A DNA stretch of 64,000 bases from CAISIP01 sp031396205 (lineage in GTDB: Bacteria; Pseudomonadota; Gammaproteobacteria; Burkholderiales; Burkholderiaceae_C), in the NCBI GenBank assembly GCA_031396205.1, contig JANNKH010000086.1, forward strand, positions 113,359 through 177,358, written 5' to 3'. The position numbers and the translations under genes were made by a program. Shown here in pieces: positions 51,570-60,574 of this stretch; position 1 is the first letter of the stretch, and each line of letters starts with the position of its first letter. The notes beneath the pieces are model-generated. The model worked only from the letters and a program-made list of their open reading frames with translations. It did not search any database and had not been told where the DNA came from.

Positions 51570-51731
51570 ATGGCCGACTCGCCAGATCTCGCGCTCATCG
51601 ACCGAGGCCTCAAGACCCTGTCGCAGTTCCTGATGGACACGCTGATGGCGCTGCCCAGCGTCGACAATGTGCGCTCCAGCTTCTGCCTGGACCCGATCAA
51701 GTGCACGGGGGCGTTGCCATTGCCGATTTGA
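51570..51731 (+). pseudogene. Duplicated 3' fragment of the Lrp/AsnC gene
   Basis: A 53-codon frame (ATG 51570, TGA 51729-51731). Its first dozen residues (MADSPDLALIDRG) are unrelated to the regulator. The rest repeats the regulator's last 37 codons almost exactly (LSQFLMDTLMALP, VDNVRSS, CLDPIKCTGALPLP). It lacks the DNA-binding domain and most of the ligand domain. It marks a recent segmental duplication around the PEP-CTERM gene. Confidence 0.85.
51608..51719 (+). repeat. Direct repeat, copy B
   Basis: 112-bp copy of 49974-50085 with three substitutions (about 97% identity), 1634 bp downstream in the same orientation. Confidence 0.93.
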
Positions 51732-51762
51732 CGCCGCGCTCAAGCATGGACAATCGGCCTCT

Positions 51763-53346
51763 ATGCGAGCAGCCTTCCTGACCTCCGGCGTCCTGCGCCA
51801 TCGCCAATTCCGGACCCTGTGGAGCGGCGGCAGCGTCTACTTCGTCGGCAATGCGATGCAGACCATGGCTGCGTCCTGGATGATGGTCGAGCTCAGCGGT
51901 TCGTCCTTCCTCGCCGCATTGGTGCAGACGGCGGTGTTCCTGCCCATGTTTCTGTTTTCTTTGCCGTCCGGTGTGCTGGCTGACATCACCGACCGCAGGC
52001 GCCTGATCCTGCTGGCGCTGGCGATCCAGGTGGCTGCCGGCATCCTGCTCGCCAGCCTGTCGCTGGCGCAGCTCACCGGTCCCGGTGGCGTGCTGTTCCT
52101 GATCTTCATCTGCGGCAGTTGCACGGCGCTGTTGTCGCCGGCGTGGAACTCGACGGTCGCGGACTCGATTGCGCGCGAGGAACTGCCCCAGGCCATCATC
52201 GCAACCAGCGTGTCCTACAACGGCGCGCGGGCGCTCGGGCCAGCCATTGCCGGCCTGGTGTTCACCTATGCGGGTGGCCCCTGGAACTTCGCCATCGCGG
52301 TCATCACCACCCTGGTCATGATGCAGTCGATCCGGCGCGCGCCCCCCAAGCCGCATCCGCCCTCGCGCCTGCCGGCGGAGCGTCTGTGGGGCGGCATGCT
52401 CAGTGCGCTGCGTTTTGCGTGGCACTCCCATACGGTGTTGGCACAGTTGCTGCGCGCAGCCGCCTACAGCGGTACCGGCTCGGCGTTGTGGGCGCTGCTG
52501 CCAGTGATCGGACAGCGCCAGCTGGGCCTGGACGCCAGCGGATTCGGCCTGATGATGGGTTGCCTGGGCGCGGGCGCGGTGATTGCCGGTCTGATGATCG
52601 GCAAGGTGCGTGCGCGATTTGGCCTGGAGGCCCTGCTCACCGCCGGCTGCCTGCTGTATGCACTGGTGATGCTGATTGCGGCTTTTTCCCGCTGGCACCT
52701 GCCGGTGTACCTGGCGCTGGTGGTCGGCGGGGGTGCCTGGATGGCGGTCATGTCGACCTTCAACACCGCCACCCAGACCAGCGTGCCGCCCTGGGTCCGG
52801 GCGCGGGCGGTGGCGATGCATACTCTGGCAGCACTGGGTGCATTCGCATTTGGCTCGGCGTTCTGGGGTGCCTTGTCCGATATCGCCGGTCTGTCCGTAG
52901 CCTTGTGCGCGGCCGCAGCCTGCATGGCCGCCGGCCCGCTGATGGCCCGGCGCTTTCCGTTGCGCATGGGAGAGGCGCGCGATGTGACGCCGGCCACACC
53001 GTCGCTACAGGACTTGTTCATGGGCAAGGAGCCGGACCCGGGCGACGGACCGATTGCCGTCGAGATGGCCTACCGGATAGACCCGACCAGCGCCGAGGAC
53101 TTTCTCAGCGCCGTCAGCCAGTTGCGCGCACCCCGGCGCCGCGACGGCGCAACATTCTGGCGCATTTACCGCGACCTGGCCGATCCGCAGCGCTATCTGG
53201 AGCGCTTCATCGTGACCTCCTGGGCCGACTACCTGCACCAGCGCGCCCGCGCCACGATGGCCGATCATGAACTGGAGTCGCATGTACGCTCGTTCCTGCT
53301 TGACGGTGAGAGCGTGACGATGCAGCACTATATTGCGGAACGCTGA
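51763..53346 (+). CDS. MFS transporter with C-terminal soluble domain
   Basis: 527-residue exporter of the EntS-like MFS_3 group. About 12 membrane segments span residues 15-405 (SVYFVGNAMQTMAASWMMVE, signature LPSGVLADITDRRRLI). A soluble tail from about residue 430 to the end (VEMAYRIDPTSAEDFLSAV, RDLADPQRYLERFIVTSWADY) resembles a ferredoxin-like antibiotic-biosynthesis-monooxygenase fold. That fused tail is known in this transporter group. ATG 51763 follows the Lrp fragment by 31 bp. Exported substrate unknown. Confidence 0.88.
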   Translation: MRAAFLTSGVLRHRQFRTLWSGGSVYFVGNAMQTMAASWMMVELSGSSFLAALVQTAVFLPMFLFSLPSGVLADITDRRRLILLALAIQVAAGILLASLSLAQLTGPGGVLFLIFICGSCTALLSPAWNSTVADSIAREELPQAIIATSVSYNGARALGPAIAGLVFTYAGGPWNFAIAVITTLVMMQSIRRAPPKPHPPSRLPAERLWGGMLSALRFAWHSHTVLAQLLRAAAYSGTGSALWALLPVIGQRQLGLDASGFGLMMGCLGAGAVIAGLMIGKVRARFGLEALLTAGCLLYALVMLIAAFSRWHLPVYLALVVGGGAWMAVMSTFNTATQTSVPPWVRARAVAMHTLAALGAFAFGSAFWGALSDIAGLSVALCAAAACMAAGPLMARRFPLRMGEARDVTPATPSLQDLFMGKEPDPGDGPIAVEMAYRIDPTSAEDFLSAVSQLRAPRRRDGATFWRIYRDLADPQRYLERFIVTSWADYLHQRARATMADHELESHVRSFLLDGESVTMQHYIAER

Positions 53347-53361
53347 TTCACCCAGTATTTC

Positions 53362-53375
53362 TTGACCCATCTCAA
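53362..53375 (+). promoter_or_regulatory. FNR/Dnr-like box before the nitronate monooxygenase-nnrS operon
   Basis: TTGAC-CCAT-CTCAA matches the FNR/Dnr pattern TTGAT-N4-ATCAA at 8 of 10 positions. Its centre is 41.5 bp before a start site predicted from TAATCT at 53398-53403, the exact class II spacing. NnrS genes are typically under NO-sensing members of this family. Confidence 0.5.
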
Positions 53376-53445
53376 ATCCCTTTGCACGACAGGGCGCTAA
53401 TCTCGACCGTTCCCTATCTGGCGATCGATCGCCCGAATCGCCACC

Positions 53446-54687
53446 ATGACAGCTGCCACCACGACCCGGCCTCCTGACACTCCCAACTGGTTAGACACCG
53501 AATGCGCGGCGTGGCTGCGCAGCGGTGGCCTGCGCGCATGGCGGCTGCTCGGCCGTACCCTGCTCCCGGTCGTGCAGGGCGGCATGGGAATCGGCGTGTC
53601 GGCCAATCGTCTGGCCGGCTCGGTCGCCGCACTGGGCGCGATGGGCACCATCTCTTCGGTCGACCTGCGTCGCCACCATCCGGACCTGATGGCGGCCACC
53701 CACGGCCTGCCACCAGGCGCTGCGGCCCGGGACGCGATCGATGCCGCCAACCTGCAGGCGCTGGAGCGTGAAATCACGTTGGCGCGCACGCGCTCCCAGG
53801 GCCGCGGCCTGCTGGCGATCAATGTGATGCGGGCCGTCACTGCCTATGGGCCATCGATTACCCGGGCGCTGGAATGCGGCATCGATGCGGTGGTGGTAGG
53901 CGCCGGCCTGCCGCTGGACCTGCCCGATCTGGCGCGTGACCACCCCACAACGGCACTGATACCGATCCTGTCGGACGCGCGTGGCGTGCAACTGGTGGTG
54001 CGCAAGTGGGAACGCAAGAAGCGCCTGCCCGATGCCATCGTCATCGAACACCCGCGGCTGGCGGGCGGCCACCTCGGCGCGGCAAAGATCGCCGATCTGC
54101 ACGATCCCCGCTTCGAATTCGAAAACGCGATCCCGCAGTCGCTCGCGTTCCTGCGTTCGGCCGGTATCGAAGATTCGGTCCCATTGATTGCTGCCGGTGG
54201 CGTGCGCAGCCGGGCCGACATCCGGCGCCTGCAGAATCTTGGTGCAGCGGCGGTGCAGATGGGCACGCCTTTTGCGGTGACCACCGAGGGCGATGCCGAT
54301 CCGGCCTTCAAGCAGGTGCTGGCGCAGGCCACCGACGCGAACCTGGTGGAGTTCACCAGCGTCGCCGGCCTTCCGGCGCGCGCGGTGCGAACCCCGTGGC
54401 TCGACGCCTATCTGAAGATCGAAGGCAGGCTGCAGGCGGTCGCCCATCCCAAGTCGCGCTGCACCAAGAGTTTCGATTGCCTGGCCCAGTGCGGCCTGCG
54501 CGACGGCTTCAACCAATGGGGCCAGTTCTGCATCGACAACCAGCTTGCCGCAGCCTTGCGCGGCGACACCAAAAAGGGCCTGTTCTTCCGCGGTGTCGGC
54601 GCGCTGCCGCTGGGCAACCAGGTCCGCGGCGTGCGCGAGTTGATGCACAAACTGCTGACCGGCGAGACGCTGGCGCAACTCGCCTGA
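53446..54687 (+). CDS. Nitronate monooxygenase, FMN-dependent
   Basis: 413-residue TIM-barrel flavoprotein of the 2-nitropropane dioxygenase family. Motifs are LPVVQGGMGIGVSANRLAG, LLAINVM, VVVGAGLPLDLPDL, the FMN phosphate region LIAAGGVRSRADI and GAAAVQMGTPF, and a Cys-rich C-terminal part (RCTKSFDCLAQCG). It oxidises alkyl nitronates such as propionate-3-nitronate. It precedes nnrS by 41 bp, and the shared FNR/Dnr-like box suggests a nitrosative-stress operon. Confidence 0.9.
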   Translation: MTAATTTRPPDTPNWLDTECAAWLRSGGLRAWRLLGRTLLPVVQGGMGIGVSANRLAGSVAALGAMGTISSVDLRRHHPDLMAATHGLPPGAAARDAIDAANLQALEREITLARTRSQGRGLLAINVMRAVTAYGPSITRALECGIDAVVVGAGLPLDLPDLARDHPTTALIPILSDARGVQLVVRKWERKKRLPDAIVIEHPRLAGGHLGAAKIADLHDPRFEFENAIPQSLAFLRSAGIEDSVPLIAAGGVRSRADIRRLQNLGAAAVQMGTPFAVTTEGDADPAFKQVLAQATDANLVEFTSVAGLPARAVRTPWLDAYLKIEGRLQAVAHPKSRCTKSFDCLAQCGLRDGFNQWGQFCIDNQLAAALRGDTKKGLFFRGVGALPLGNQVRGVRELMHKLLTGETLAQLA

Positions 54688-54728
54688 AGCAAGCCGCAGG
54701 CCGGACAAAGCACGCACGCACCAAGCCG

Positions 54729-55928
54729 ATGCAACCAATTCTGGAGCCAACACCACGGATACCGCGCGAGCCCCAGGGACTGGCATTGTTGCGACTGGGT
54801 TTTCGGCCGTTCTACCTGTGCAGCGCGCTGCTGGCCGCGATCGCGGTTCCGCTGTGGATGGCCGTCTTCATGGGACTGCTGGAATGGCCGGCGGCGGTGC
54901 CACCGGTCTGGTGGCACGCGCACGAAATGCTGTTTGGTTTTGCGGGCGCGACGATCATCGGTTTCCTGCTCACCGCAGGCAAGGCCTGGACCGGCCTGCG
55001 CACACCACGCGGCACCACGCTCGGCGCGCTGGCGCTGTTGTGGCTGGCGGCCCGAGTCGCCGCGTTGGTTGCGCCGTATGCGGTCTACGCCGCACTCGAC
55101 ACGCTGCTGCTGCCGATCGTGGCCGCAGTGATGACCCGATTGCTGCTGCGTGCCGGCAACACCCGCAACCTGCCGCTGGCCGCGATCCTGGGGCTGCTGG
55201 CGCTGGCCAACCTGGTGTTCCACCTGGCCGTTCTGCAATGGCTGGACCTGGCGCCACAGCAGGCACTGCACGCGGCAATGGCATTGATCATCATGATCGA
55301 ATGCGTGATGGCCGGTCGTGTCGTCCCTGGCTTTACGATGAGTGCCACGCCGGGCCTCACGATCGCGCCGCTGCCGTGGCTCGAGCGCACCAGCCTGGGC
55401 TCGACGGCGTTGGGTCTGGCGCTGTGGGTGCTTGCGCCGGCCACGCTCGCGCCACTCACGGCGGGCGTGCTCGCGTTGGCCGCGCTGGCACACCTGGTGC
55501 GGCAATGGCGCTGGCATCCGGGCGTCACCCGCAGCAAACCGGTGTTGTGGATCCTGCACGCGTCGTACGCCTGGTTGCCAACGGGCCTGGCACTGCTGGC
55601 GCTGGCACATGCGGGCGTGATCGGCATCTCGGCGGGCATCCACGCGCTGGGCGTGGGCGCGACCGGCGGCCTGATCATCGGCATGATGACCCGCACCGCA
55701 CGCGGCCATACCGGCCGCACATTGCAGGTCGGGGCCTGGGAAACCTTCGCGTATGGGCTGGTGATGGTCGCCGCGCTGTTGCGGGTGTTCCCGCCCCTGC
55801 TGTCGGGCGACACCCTGGTGCCCGCGCTGATCATCGCGGCAGGCGCCTGGAGCGCAGCGTTCACGATCTATCTGTGGATCTACCTGCCCTGGCTGAGCCA
55901 GACGCGCAGCGATGGGCGGGACGGATAA
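54729..55928 (+). CDS. nnrS: NnrS family membrane protein
   Basis: 399-residue polytopic membrane protein with about 12 helices. Family histidines and motifs are visible: LLRLGFRPFYL, PPVWWHAHEMLFGFAGA, ECVMAGRVVPGFT, ATGGLIIGMMTRTARGHTGR. NnrS is a haem- and copper-containing protein that protects against NO, often regulated by NO sensors. ATG 54729 is chosen because the frame upstream overlaps the nitronate monooxygenase gene. SirB2 follows 5 bp later. Confidence 0.93.
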   Translation: MQPILEPTPRIPREPQGLALLRLGFRPFYLCSALLAAIAVPLWMAVFMGLLEWPAAVPPVWWHAHEMLFGFAGATIIGFLLTAGKAWTGLRTPRGTTLGALALLWLAARVAALVAPYAVYAALDTLLLPIVAAVMTRLLLRAGNTRNLPLAAILGLLALANLVFHLAVLQWLDLAPQQALHAAMALIIMIECVMAGRVVPGFTMSATPGLTIAPLPWLERTSLGSTALGLALWVLAPATLAPLTAGVLALAALAHLVRQWRWHPGVTRSKPVLWILHASYAWLPTGLALLALAHAGVIGISAGIHALGVGATGGLIIGMMTRTARGHTGRTLQVGAWETFAYGLVMVAALLRVFPPLLSGDTLVPALIIAAGAWSAAFTIYLWIYLPWLSQTRSDGRDG

Positions 55929-55933
55929 GGCGC

Positions 55934-56317
55934 ATGGACTATGCGCAGGTTCGATGGCTGCATATCGGCTGCGCCGGCATCAGCATCGCGCTGTTCCTGC
56001 TGCGCGGCACGCTGCAGTTCTGCAGCATCGACTGGCGGCGCAGCCGCTGGCTGCGCATCGCACCACATGTCAATGACACGGTACTGCTTGGCGCCGCGAT
56101 CGCGCTGACCATCATGAGCGGGCAGTATCCGCTGGAGCAGGACTGGTTGAGCGCCAAGGTCATCGCCCTGCTGGTCTACATCGCAACCGGCAGCCTCGCG
56201 TTTCGGCGCGGTGCCAGTGGCCGCCAGCGCGCCCTGGCATTCACTGCGGCCCTGGCCACCGTGGCCTATATCGTTGCCGTGGCGACAAGCCGGTCAGCCA
56301 GCGTCGGCCTGCTGTAG
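55934..56317 (+). CDS. SirB2-family small membrane protein
   Basis: 127-residue inner-membrane protein with four hydrophobic helices. VRWLHIGCAGISIALFLLRG at the start and APHVNDTVLLGAAIAL in the middle match the SirB/InvE-named family; its biochemical role is unknown. It is 5 bp after nnrS in the same operon, a recurrent pairing. Convergent with the SDR gene. Confidence 0.85.
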   Translation: MDYAQVRWLHIGCAGISIALFLLRGTLQFCSIDWRRSRWLRIAPHVNDTVLLGAAIALTIMSGQYPLEQDWLSAKVIALLVYIATGSLAFRRGASGRQRALAFTAALATVAYIVAVATSRSASVGLL

Positions 56318-56379
56318 TCGGCACATCGACGCCGCGAGCGACAAACCACAAAACCCGATCGCCGACACGCTTGGCGCGA

Positions 56380-57192
56380 TCAACGCATGGCGCGTACGAA
56401 CGCACCGCTGAGACGCCGCAGCAACCATTTGGGAGTCGCCCGCGCAGACACGGTCGCGGCCAGGTTCACGATTCCGGGCACCTTGATGGTATCGCCCGCC
56501 ATGCAGGCCTGGTAGCCGTCATTGGCGACAGCGTCCGCATCACCGATCAGGAACTTGGGCAATTTGTTCAGCTCCTGGCTGCCCGCCTGGGCGTTGCCCA
56601 ACATATGGGTGGCAGTAATGCCCGGGCACAAGGCCGTGACCGTGACGCCGGTCCCTTTCAGTTCCTCCGACAGCGATTCGGTGAGCGACAACACATAGGC
56701 CTTGCTAGCGGCATAGGTGGCCAGCGTCGGTATGGGCTGAAACGCGGCGATCGAGGCGACGTTGAGCACCTTGCCGCTGCCACGTTCGACCATCGGGGGA
56801 ACGAAGTGCGCCAGCATCGCGGTCAGACCGGCAACGTTCAACGCCACCATCTGCTGATGCCGCGCTGGCGTCATGCCGGCGAACGCGCCGTACTCCAGTA
56901 CCCCGGCGTTATTGACCAGAATGCTGATCGGTCGCCGCGCGCGCCGCATCGCCGCCAGCAGTTTGGCGGGCGCGTCCGGCAGTGCCAGGTCCGCTGGCGC
57001 AACCCAGGCCTTGACACCGTACTGCGCTGCGAGCGCCACAGCAAGAGCCTTGAGTTTGTCCGCGCTGCGTGCTACCAGCACCAGGTCGTGCCCGGCTGAC
57101 GCGAAGCGCTTGGCCAGCGCTTCGCCAATACCCGATGACGCACCGGTGATCAGCACGATGCCCGTGTCGCCAGCCGCTTGTCTTCTTGCCAT
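56380..57192 (-). CDS. Short-chain dehydrogenase/reductase
   Basis: 270-residue NAD(P)-dependent SDR. The cofactor loop is TGASSGIG (residues about 16-23); NNAG, the catalytic serine (NVASIAAF), and Y-x-x-x-K in YAASKAYVLSL are all present. It belongs to the classical DltE/YqjQ-like group. It lies downstream of, and on the same strand as, the hydrolase and WS/DGAT genes, so a lipid or fatty-aldehyde substrate is plausible. Confidence 0.9.
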   Translation of the reverse strand: MARRQAAGDTGIVLITGASSGIGEALAKRFASAGHDLVLVARSADKLKALAVALAAQYGVKAWVAPADLALPDAPAKLLAAMRRARRPISILVNNAGVLEYGAFAGMTPARHQQMVALNVAGLTAMLAHFVPPMVERGSGKVLNVASIAAFQPIPTLATYAASKAYVLSLTESLSEELKGTGVTVTALCPGITATHMLGNAQAGSQELNKLPKFLIGDADAVANDGYQACMAGDTIKVPGIVNLAATVSARATPKWLLRRLSGAFVRAMR

Positions 57193-57339
57193 GTCGATCT
57201 CCTCGTGGGTGTCCTTGCCATCAGCCCCGCCTCCGGTGCGCCGCCGTCCATGCCACGTCCGCTTTGCGCTTTACGCTTTGCGCATTGCGACCGGACCCTT
57301 GCGCCGGCGCCGCGCCGCTGCAAGACGCTGCCACCCGCG

Positions 57340-58134
57340 TCAAGGCGACGCGCGCGGGTCCACGGCACGCGGAAACCAGGAGCGAAAGCGGCTGCCGCGC
57401 GCAAACGGCTGCCAATGTCCTTCGGGTTGGGCCAGCCGGTCGGCCAGCGCATACAGCGCCCAGGGATTCACACCCAGCCCCAGATGGCTGGCCGGCACGC
57501 AGATGCTTTCGCTCATGGGGCCCTGCGCTTCAATGCTGAGTTGCCATGCCACGATGGCGTCGCTGCGGCTGTAGATGGAGGTCGTCGGCACGGGCGGTGC
57601 CACTCCCATGCTCTCGTGCGAGAGCGGCTCGAGCGGTCGACCCCGGTTGACCCGGTCAAAGAGCCGGCTGGCACGGGTCGCGTGCAGCGGCCCGGAAAAA
57701 GGGCTGCCCAGTGTCACGACCGCACGCACCGCATCGGGCGCGCGCTTGGCCAGTTCACGCGCGTACAGTCCGCCCAGGCTCCAGCCCACCAGGCTCACCC
57801 GCCTTCCGCTGTGCGCGTGCAGGTCGCCGATGTGTTCCAGCGACTGCCCTATCACGTCGGGGCTCGGCCGCAGATTGCGTCCCTGGTTCCAGCCATGCAC
57901 ATCGTGGCCCAGCCAGGCGAGCAGGCGGCGCATCGGGCGGGTGCTGAAATTGGTCGCCAGAAAACCCGGATACACCAATACGGGATGTCCGTCGCCACGC
58001 GGCGCATTGGCCAACCACGGCGCCACCGCAAGGCTGGCGGCAAACTCCAGTGGCGCGCGCATTTCCAGCGCCAACCGGTGCCATCCAGGCGCGCGGGCGC
58101 CGGAAGCGTCGGTGATCGGGGTATCAGACGGCAT
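57340..58134 (-). CDS. Alpha/beta-hydrolase (lipase/esterase-like)
   Basis: 264-residue cytosolic hydrolase. The nucleophile elbow is GWSLGG, an acidic residue is in SIYSRSDAIV, and the catalytic His is in PASHLGLG. VLVYPGFLATNFSTRPMRR forms the oxyanion region. It lies about 50 bp after the WS/DGAT gene on the same strand, a common pairing in storage-lipid loci, so acylglycerol or wax ester turnover is likely but not shown. Confidence 0.87.
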   Translation of the reverse strand: MPSDTPITDASGARAPGWHRLALEMRAPLEFAASLAVAPWLANAPRGDGHPVLVYPGFLATNFSTRPMRRLLAWLGHDVHGWNQGRNLRPSPDVIGQSLEHIGDLHAHSGRRVSLVGWSLGGLYARELAKRAPDAVRAVVTLGSPFSGPLHATRASRLFDRVNRGRPLEPLSHESMGVAPPVPTTSIYSRSDAIVAWQLSIEAQGPMSESICVPASHLGLGVNPWALYALADRLAQPEGHWQPFARGSRFRSWFPRAVDPRASP

Positions 58135-58185
58135 GGCTTGTTCCTGCTGTCGGCCATTCAGGACCGGCCGGCCCTGGCACTGTCA

Positions 58186-59829
58186 TCAGGTACTGGCCGC
58201 CGCGCGCCGACGGGTTGTCTTGCGGGCCGGCGTGGACGATGTCTTGACGATGGCCAGTCGAGGACGGGCGCGCGATGACTTGGCGGGCGGATGCGCAATC
58301 GACCGGTCGGCTGCGGCAGGGCTTGCCTTGGTTTTGGTGCGAACGCTTTTTTGCCGTTTGACCGCCGGTACCACATCAGCAATGGACGGTAGCGGGAGCA
58401 CCGCAGGCAACGGCAGCCGCCGCAAAGTCTCCAACGCGCGCTCGAATTGCTGGGCCAGCTCCGCCACATCGGGCAGGGCGCGGCGGCAGGCGATCAGCCC
58501 GAAACACAGCTGCCCCAGATAACTTTGCACGGTGATGTTCAATGCAACGCCGTGCACGACGATCGACAGCGGGTAGAGCCCGGTCATGCGCGCCCCCGCC
58601 AGGAACAAGGGAATCTGCGGCCCCGGCACGTTGGAGATCACCACGTTGACGGCACGCAGTCGGTGCGCCAGACGCGACCGTCCGTACAACGAGGCCAGGC
58701 CGCTGAGCAGCCAGGGCGAACCCAGGGACGGAAAGTCCTTGGGGATCAGGCTGCCGAATGCGCCGAGTTGCTCCTTCATCGCACGGGTACCGGCCATGAT
58801 GTCGGCCAGGCGCCGCAACGGGTCACTCACCTGCGTTGCCAGGTCGATCACGGTTCCGGACACCTGGTTGTTGCTGCGGGTGTCGCCCTCGGTGCGCAGG
58901 GACACCGGCACCCCGGCCACCAGCGTTCCGTCAGGCAGTTCGCGCGCATCGGCAAGGTAGCCGCGCAGCGCGGTGCTGCACAGCCACAACACCATGTCGT
59001 TGATCGAGGCGCCGTGGGCCTTGCCAATCGCCTTGACTTCCTGTAACGGCAGCGTCACACCGGCAAACGCGCGCTGGTTGGTGATCGACACGTTGAACGG
59101 GGTTGGCGGGGCCAGCTTCAGGCGTGTGCCCGGCGCGCCCTGGCGTCGGGCAGTCCCGCTGCGCCGCCGGGCCAACGCATCCTTCACCGTCTGCAGGGCA
59201 ACGCCGGCCATCGGGGGCACCAGGCGCGCAAACCGAACCACCTGCTCGATCTGGTTGCGCAGTGCCGCGCCAAGCAGTTCGGCGACACCCAGCTGGTAGC
59301 GGTGGCTGCGCCTGGGACGGGGCGGCTTGACACGGCGTGGCACCTCCGACAGGTCGAAGATCGTCTCGGCCAATGCCACGGCTGCCTGGCCGTCCACGGC
59401 CGCATGGTGAAGCTTGGAGTAAAACCCCACCCGGCCATCGGCCAACCCCTCGATGACATAGAACTCCCACAGTGGACGGCTGCGATCCAAAAGGCTCGAA
59501 TGCAACCGCGCGCAAACTGCCTCGAGCTGCGCCAGGGTACCCGGCTTGGGTAGCATCAGGTAACGCATGTGGTAGTCGATGTCGATGTCGTCGTCGTCGA
59601 TCCACAGCGGGTTGGCCAGGTCGAACGGCATCAGCGCAAGCTTGCGGGTGAACACCGGCGCCAGGTGCATGCGACTGACCACATGCGCCTTGACCGCCTC
59701 GAACCAGGAACCCGGCTCGCCGGCGGGCGGCTCGAATACCGCCAGGCTGCCCACATGCATCGGCATCTCCGGGCTTTCGAGGTGCAAAAATGCGCCATCG
59801 ATGACGCTCAGGTGGGTCAAGTCCTTCAT
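58186..59829 (-). CDS. WS/DGAT-type wax ester synthase / diacylglycerol acyltransferase
   Basis: 547-residue acyltransferase that esterifies alcohols or diacylglycerol with acyl-CoA. The catalytic HHAAVDG (H-H-x3-D-G) and a downstream NVVISNVPGP motif are intact; the N-terminus SVIDGAFLHLESPEMPMHVGSL is typical. The last ~70 residues form a Lys/Arg/Ala/Pro-rich tail (PARKTTRRRAAAST at the end) beyond the usual fold, which may bind DNA, polyphosphate or granule surfaces. First of three minus-strand genes with the hydrolase and SDR. Confidence 0.92.
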   Translation of the reverse strand: MKDLTHLSVIDGAFLHLESPEMPMHVGSLAVFEPPAGEPGSWFEAVKAHVVSRMHLAPVFTRKLALMPFDLANPLWIDDDDIDIDYHMRYLMLPKPGTLAQLEAVCARLHSSLLDRSRPLWEFYVIEGLADGRVGFYSKLHHAAVDGQAAVALAETIFDLSEVPRRVKPPRPRRSHRYQLGVAELLGAALRNQIEQVVRFARLVPPMAGVALQTVKDALARRRSGTARRQGAPGTRLKLAPPTPFNVSITNQRAFAGVTLPLQEVKAIGKAHGASINDMVLWLCSTALRGYLADARELPDGTLVAGVPVSLRTEGDTRSNNQVSGTVIDLATQVSDPLRRLADIMAGTRAMKEQLGAFGSLIPKDFPSLGSPWLLSGLASLYGRSRLAHRLRAVNVVISNVPGPQIPLFLAGARMTGLYPLSIVVHGVALNITVQSYLGQLCFGLIACRRALPDVAELAQQFERALETLRRLPLPAVLPLPSIADVVPAVKRQKSVRTKTKASPAAADRSIAHPPAKSSRARPRLAIVKTSSTPARKTTRRRAAAST

Positions 59830-60002
59830 CGCCTGTCTCCTAAGGTGGTCTTACCATCTTGCCTGAACTCTCGATGTGCTCCGTCGCCTGCGGGACGGTA
59901 CGCTCACGCTGCGTGCCCGCTTGCCGTCGGCCAATGACGGGTAGCGCGCCCGCGCGCTCGCTGGCGATCCCTCGGCGGTCTGACGCAGGCGCCCGCAGCA
60001 GA

Positions 60003-60407
60003 TCAGGTGAACCGGACCGCGTTGCCGTCGCGGTCGAACGGAACGAAGGCCGACAGATTGCCCGACTTGATGGCTTCGGTCATGCGCTCGAGTGCCTGCG
60101 TCACGTCGGCTTGCGCGGGCGCTTTGCCCTGTCGACCCGACATGGCTGCGGCAAAGACCATGACCCATGTCTTGCCAAACTGCTCCGACTCCTGCATGAG
60201 CGCGGCAAAATTCGCCAGCGCATCGGGCGCCTTGTCAACCGTCATGACCGGCACCAGTGCGCCACCCTCGCCGACCGCAAAGCGCTGGCGCTGCTCCTCG
60301 GTGCTGTCGTCGGCCAGTTCGGCCGCCGCAAACACAAATAAAAGCCGCTGTGGCTCGGCCTGGGCCCGCGCCGCAGCCAAAAGATCGTCGAAAGTGGAAA
60401 TATTCAT
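60003..60407 (-). CDS. Small conserved protein next to nrdJ, function unknown
   Basis: 134-residue soluble protein (MNISTFDDLLAAARAQ...RLLFVFAAAEL...GGALVPVMTVDK). Homologues sit beside nrdJ in many Burkholderiales and are often mislabelled as ribonucleotide reductase subunit alpha although no reductase motif is present. ATG 60407 is chosen over a longer frame because the extension is Arg/Cys-rich and non-coding. It is divergent from nrdJ with 167 bp between them. Confidence 0.8.
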   Translation of the reverse strand: MNISTFDDLLAAARAQAEPQRLLFVFAAAELADDSTEEQRQRFAVGEGGALVPVMTVDKAPDALANFAALMQESEQFGKTWVMVFAAAMSGRQGKAPAQADVTQALERMTEAIKSGNLSAFVPFDRDGNAVRFT

Positions 60408-60574
60408 GACACGGCCCCGGCTGCAGCGGGAAAAAAACAGGAGTACAAACAGGCATACGCGAGCGGCGATTATCCGTCGCTTGTGCGAGGTCAAGTTGCT
60501 CGCCCGAGAACCAGCTTAACCTCGGCCGCGAACCACAATGCAGGAATGCAACCCAGCCAAGGTCCTATCCCACC

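Noticed and set aside
60408..60574. Cobalamin riboswitch or NrdR boxes before nrdJ
   Set aside because: Neither the B12-box core nor NrdR-type palindromes are present.
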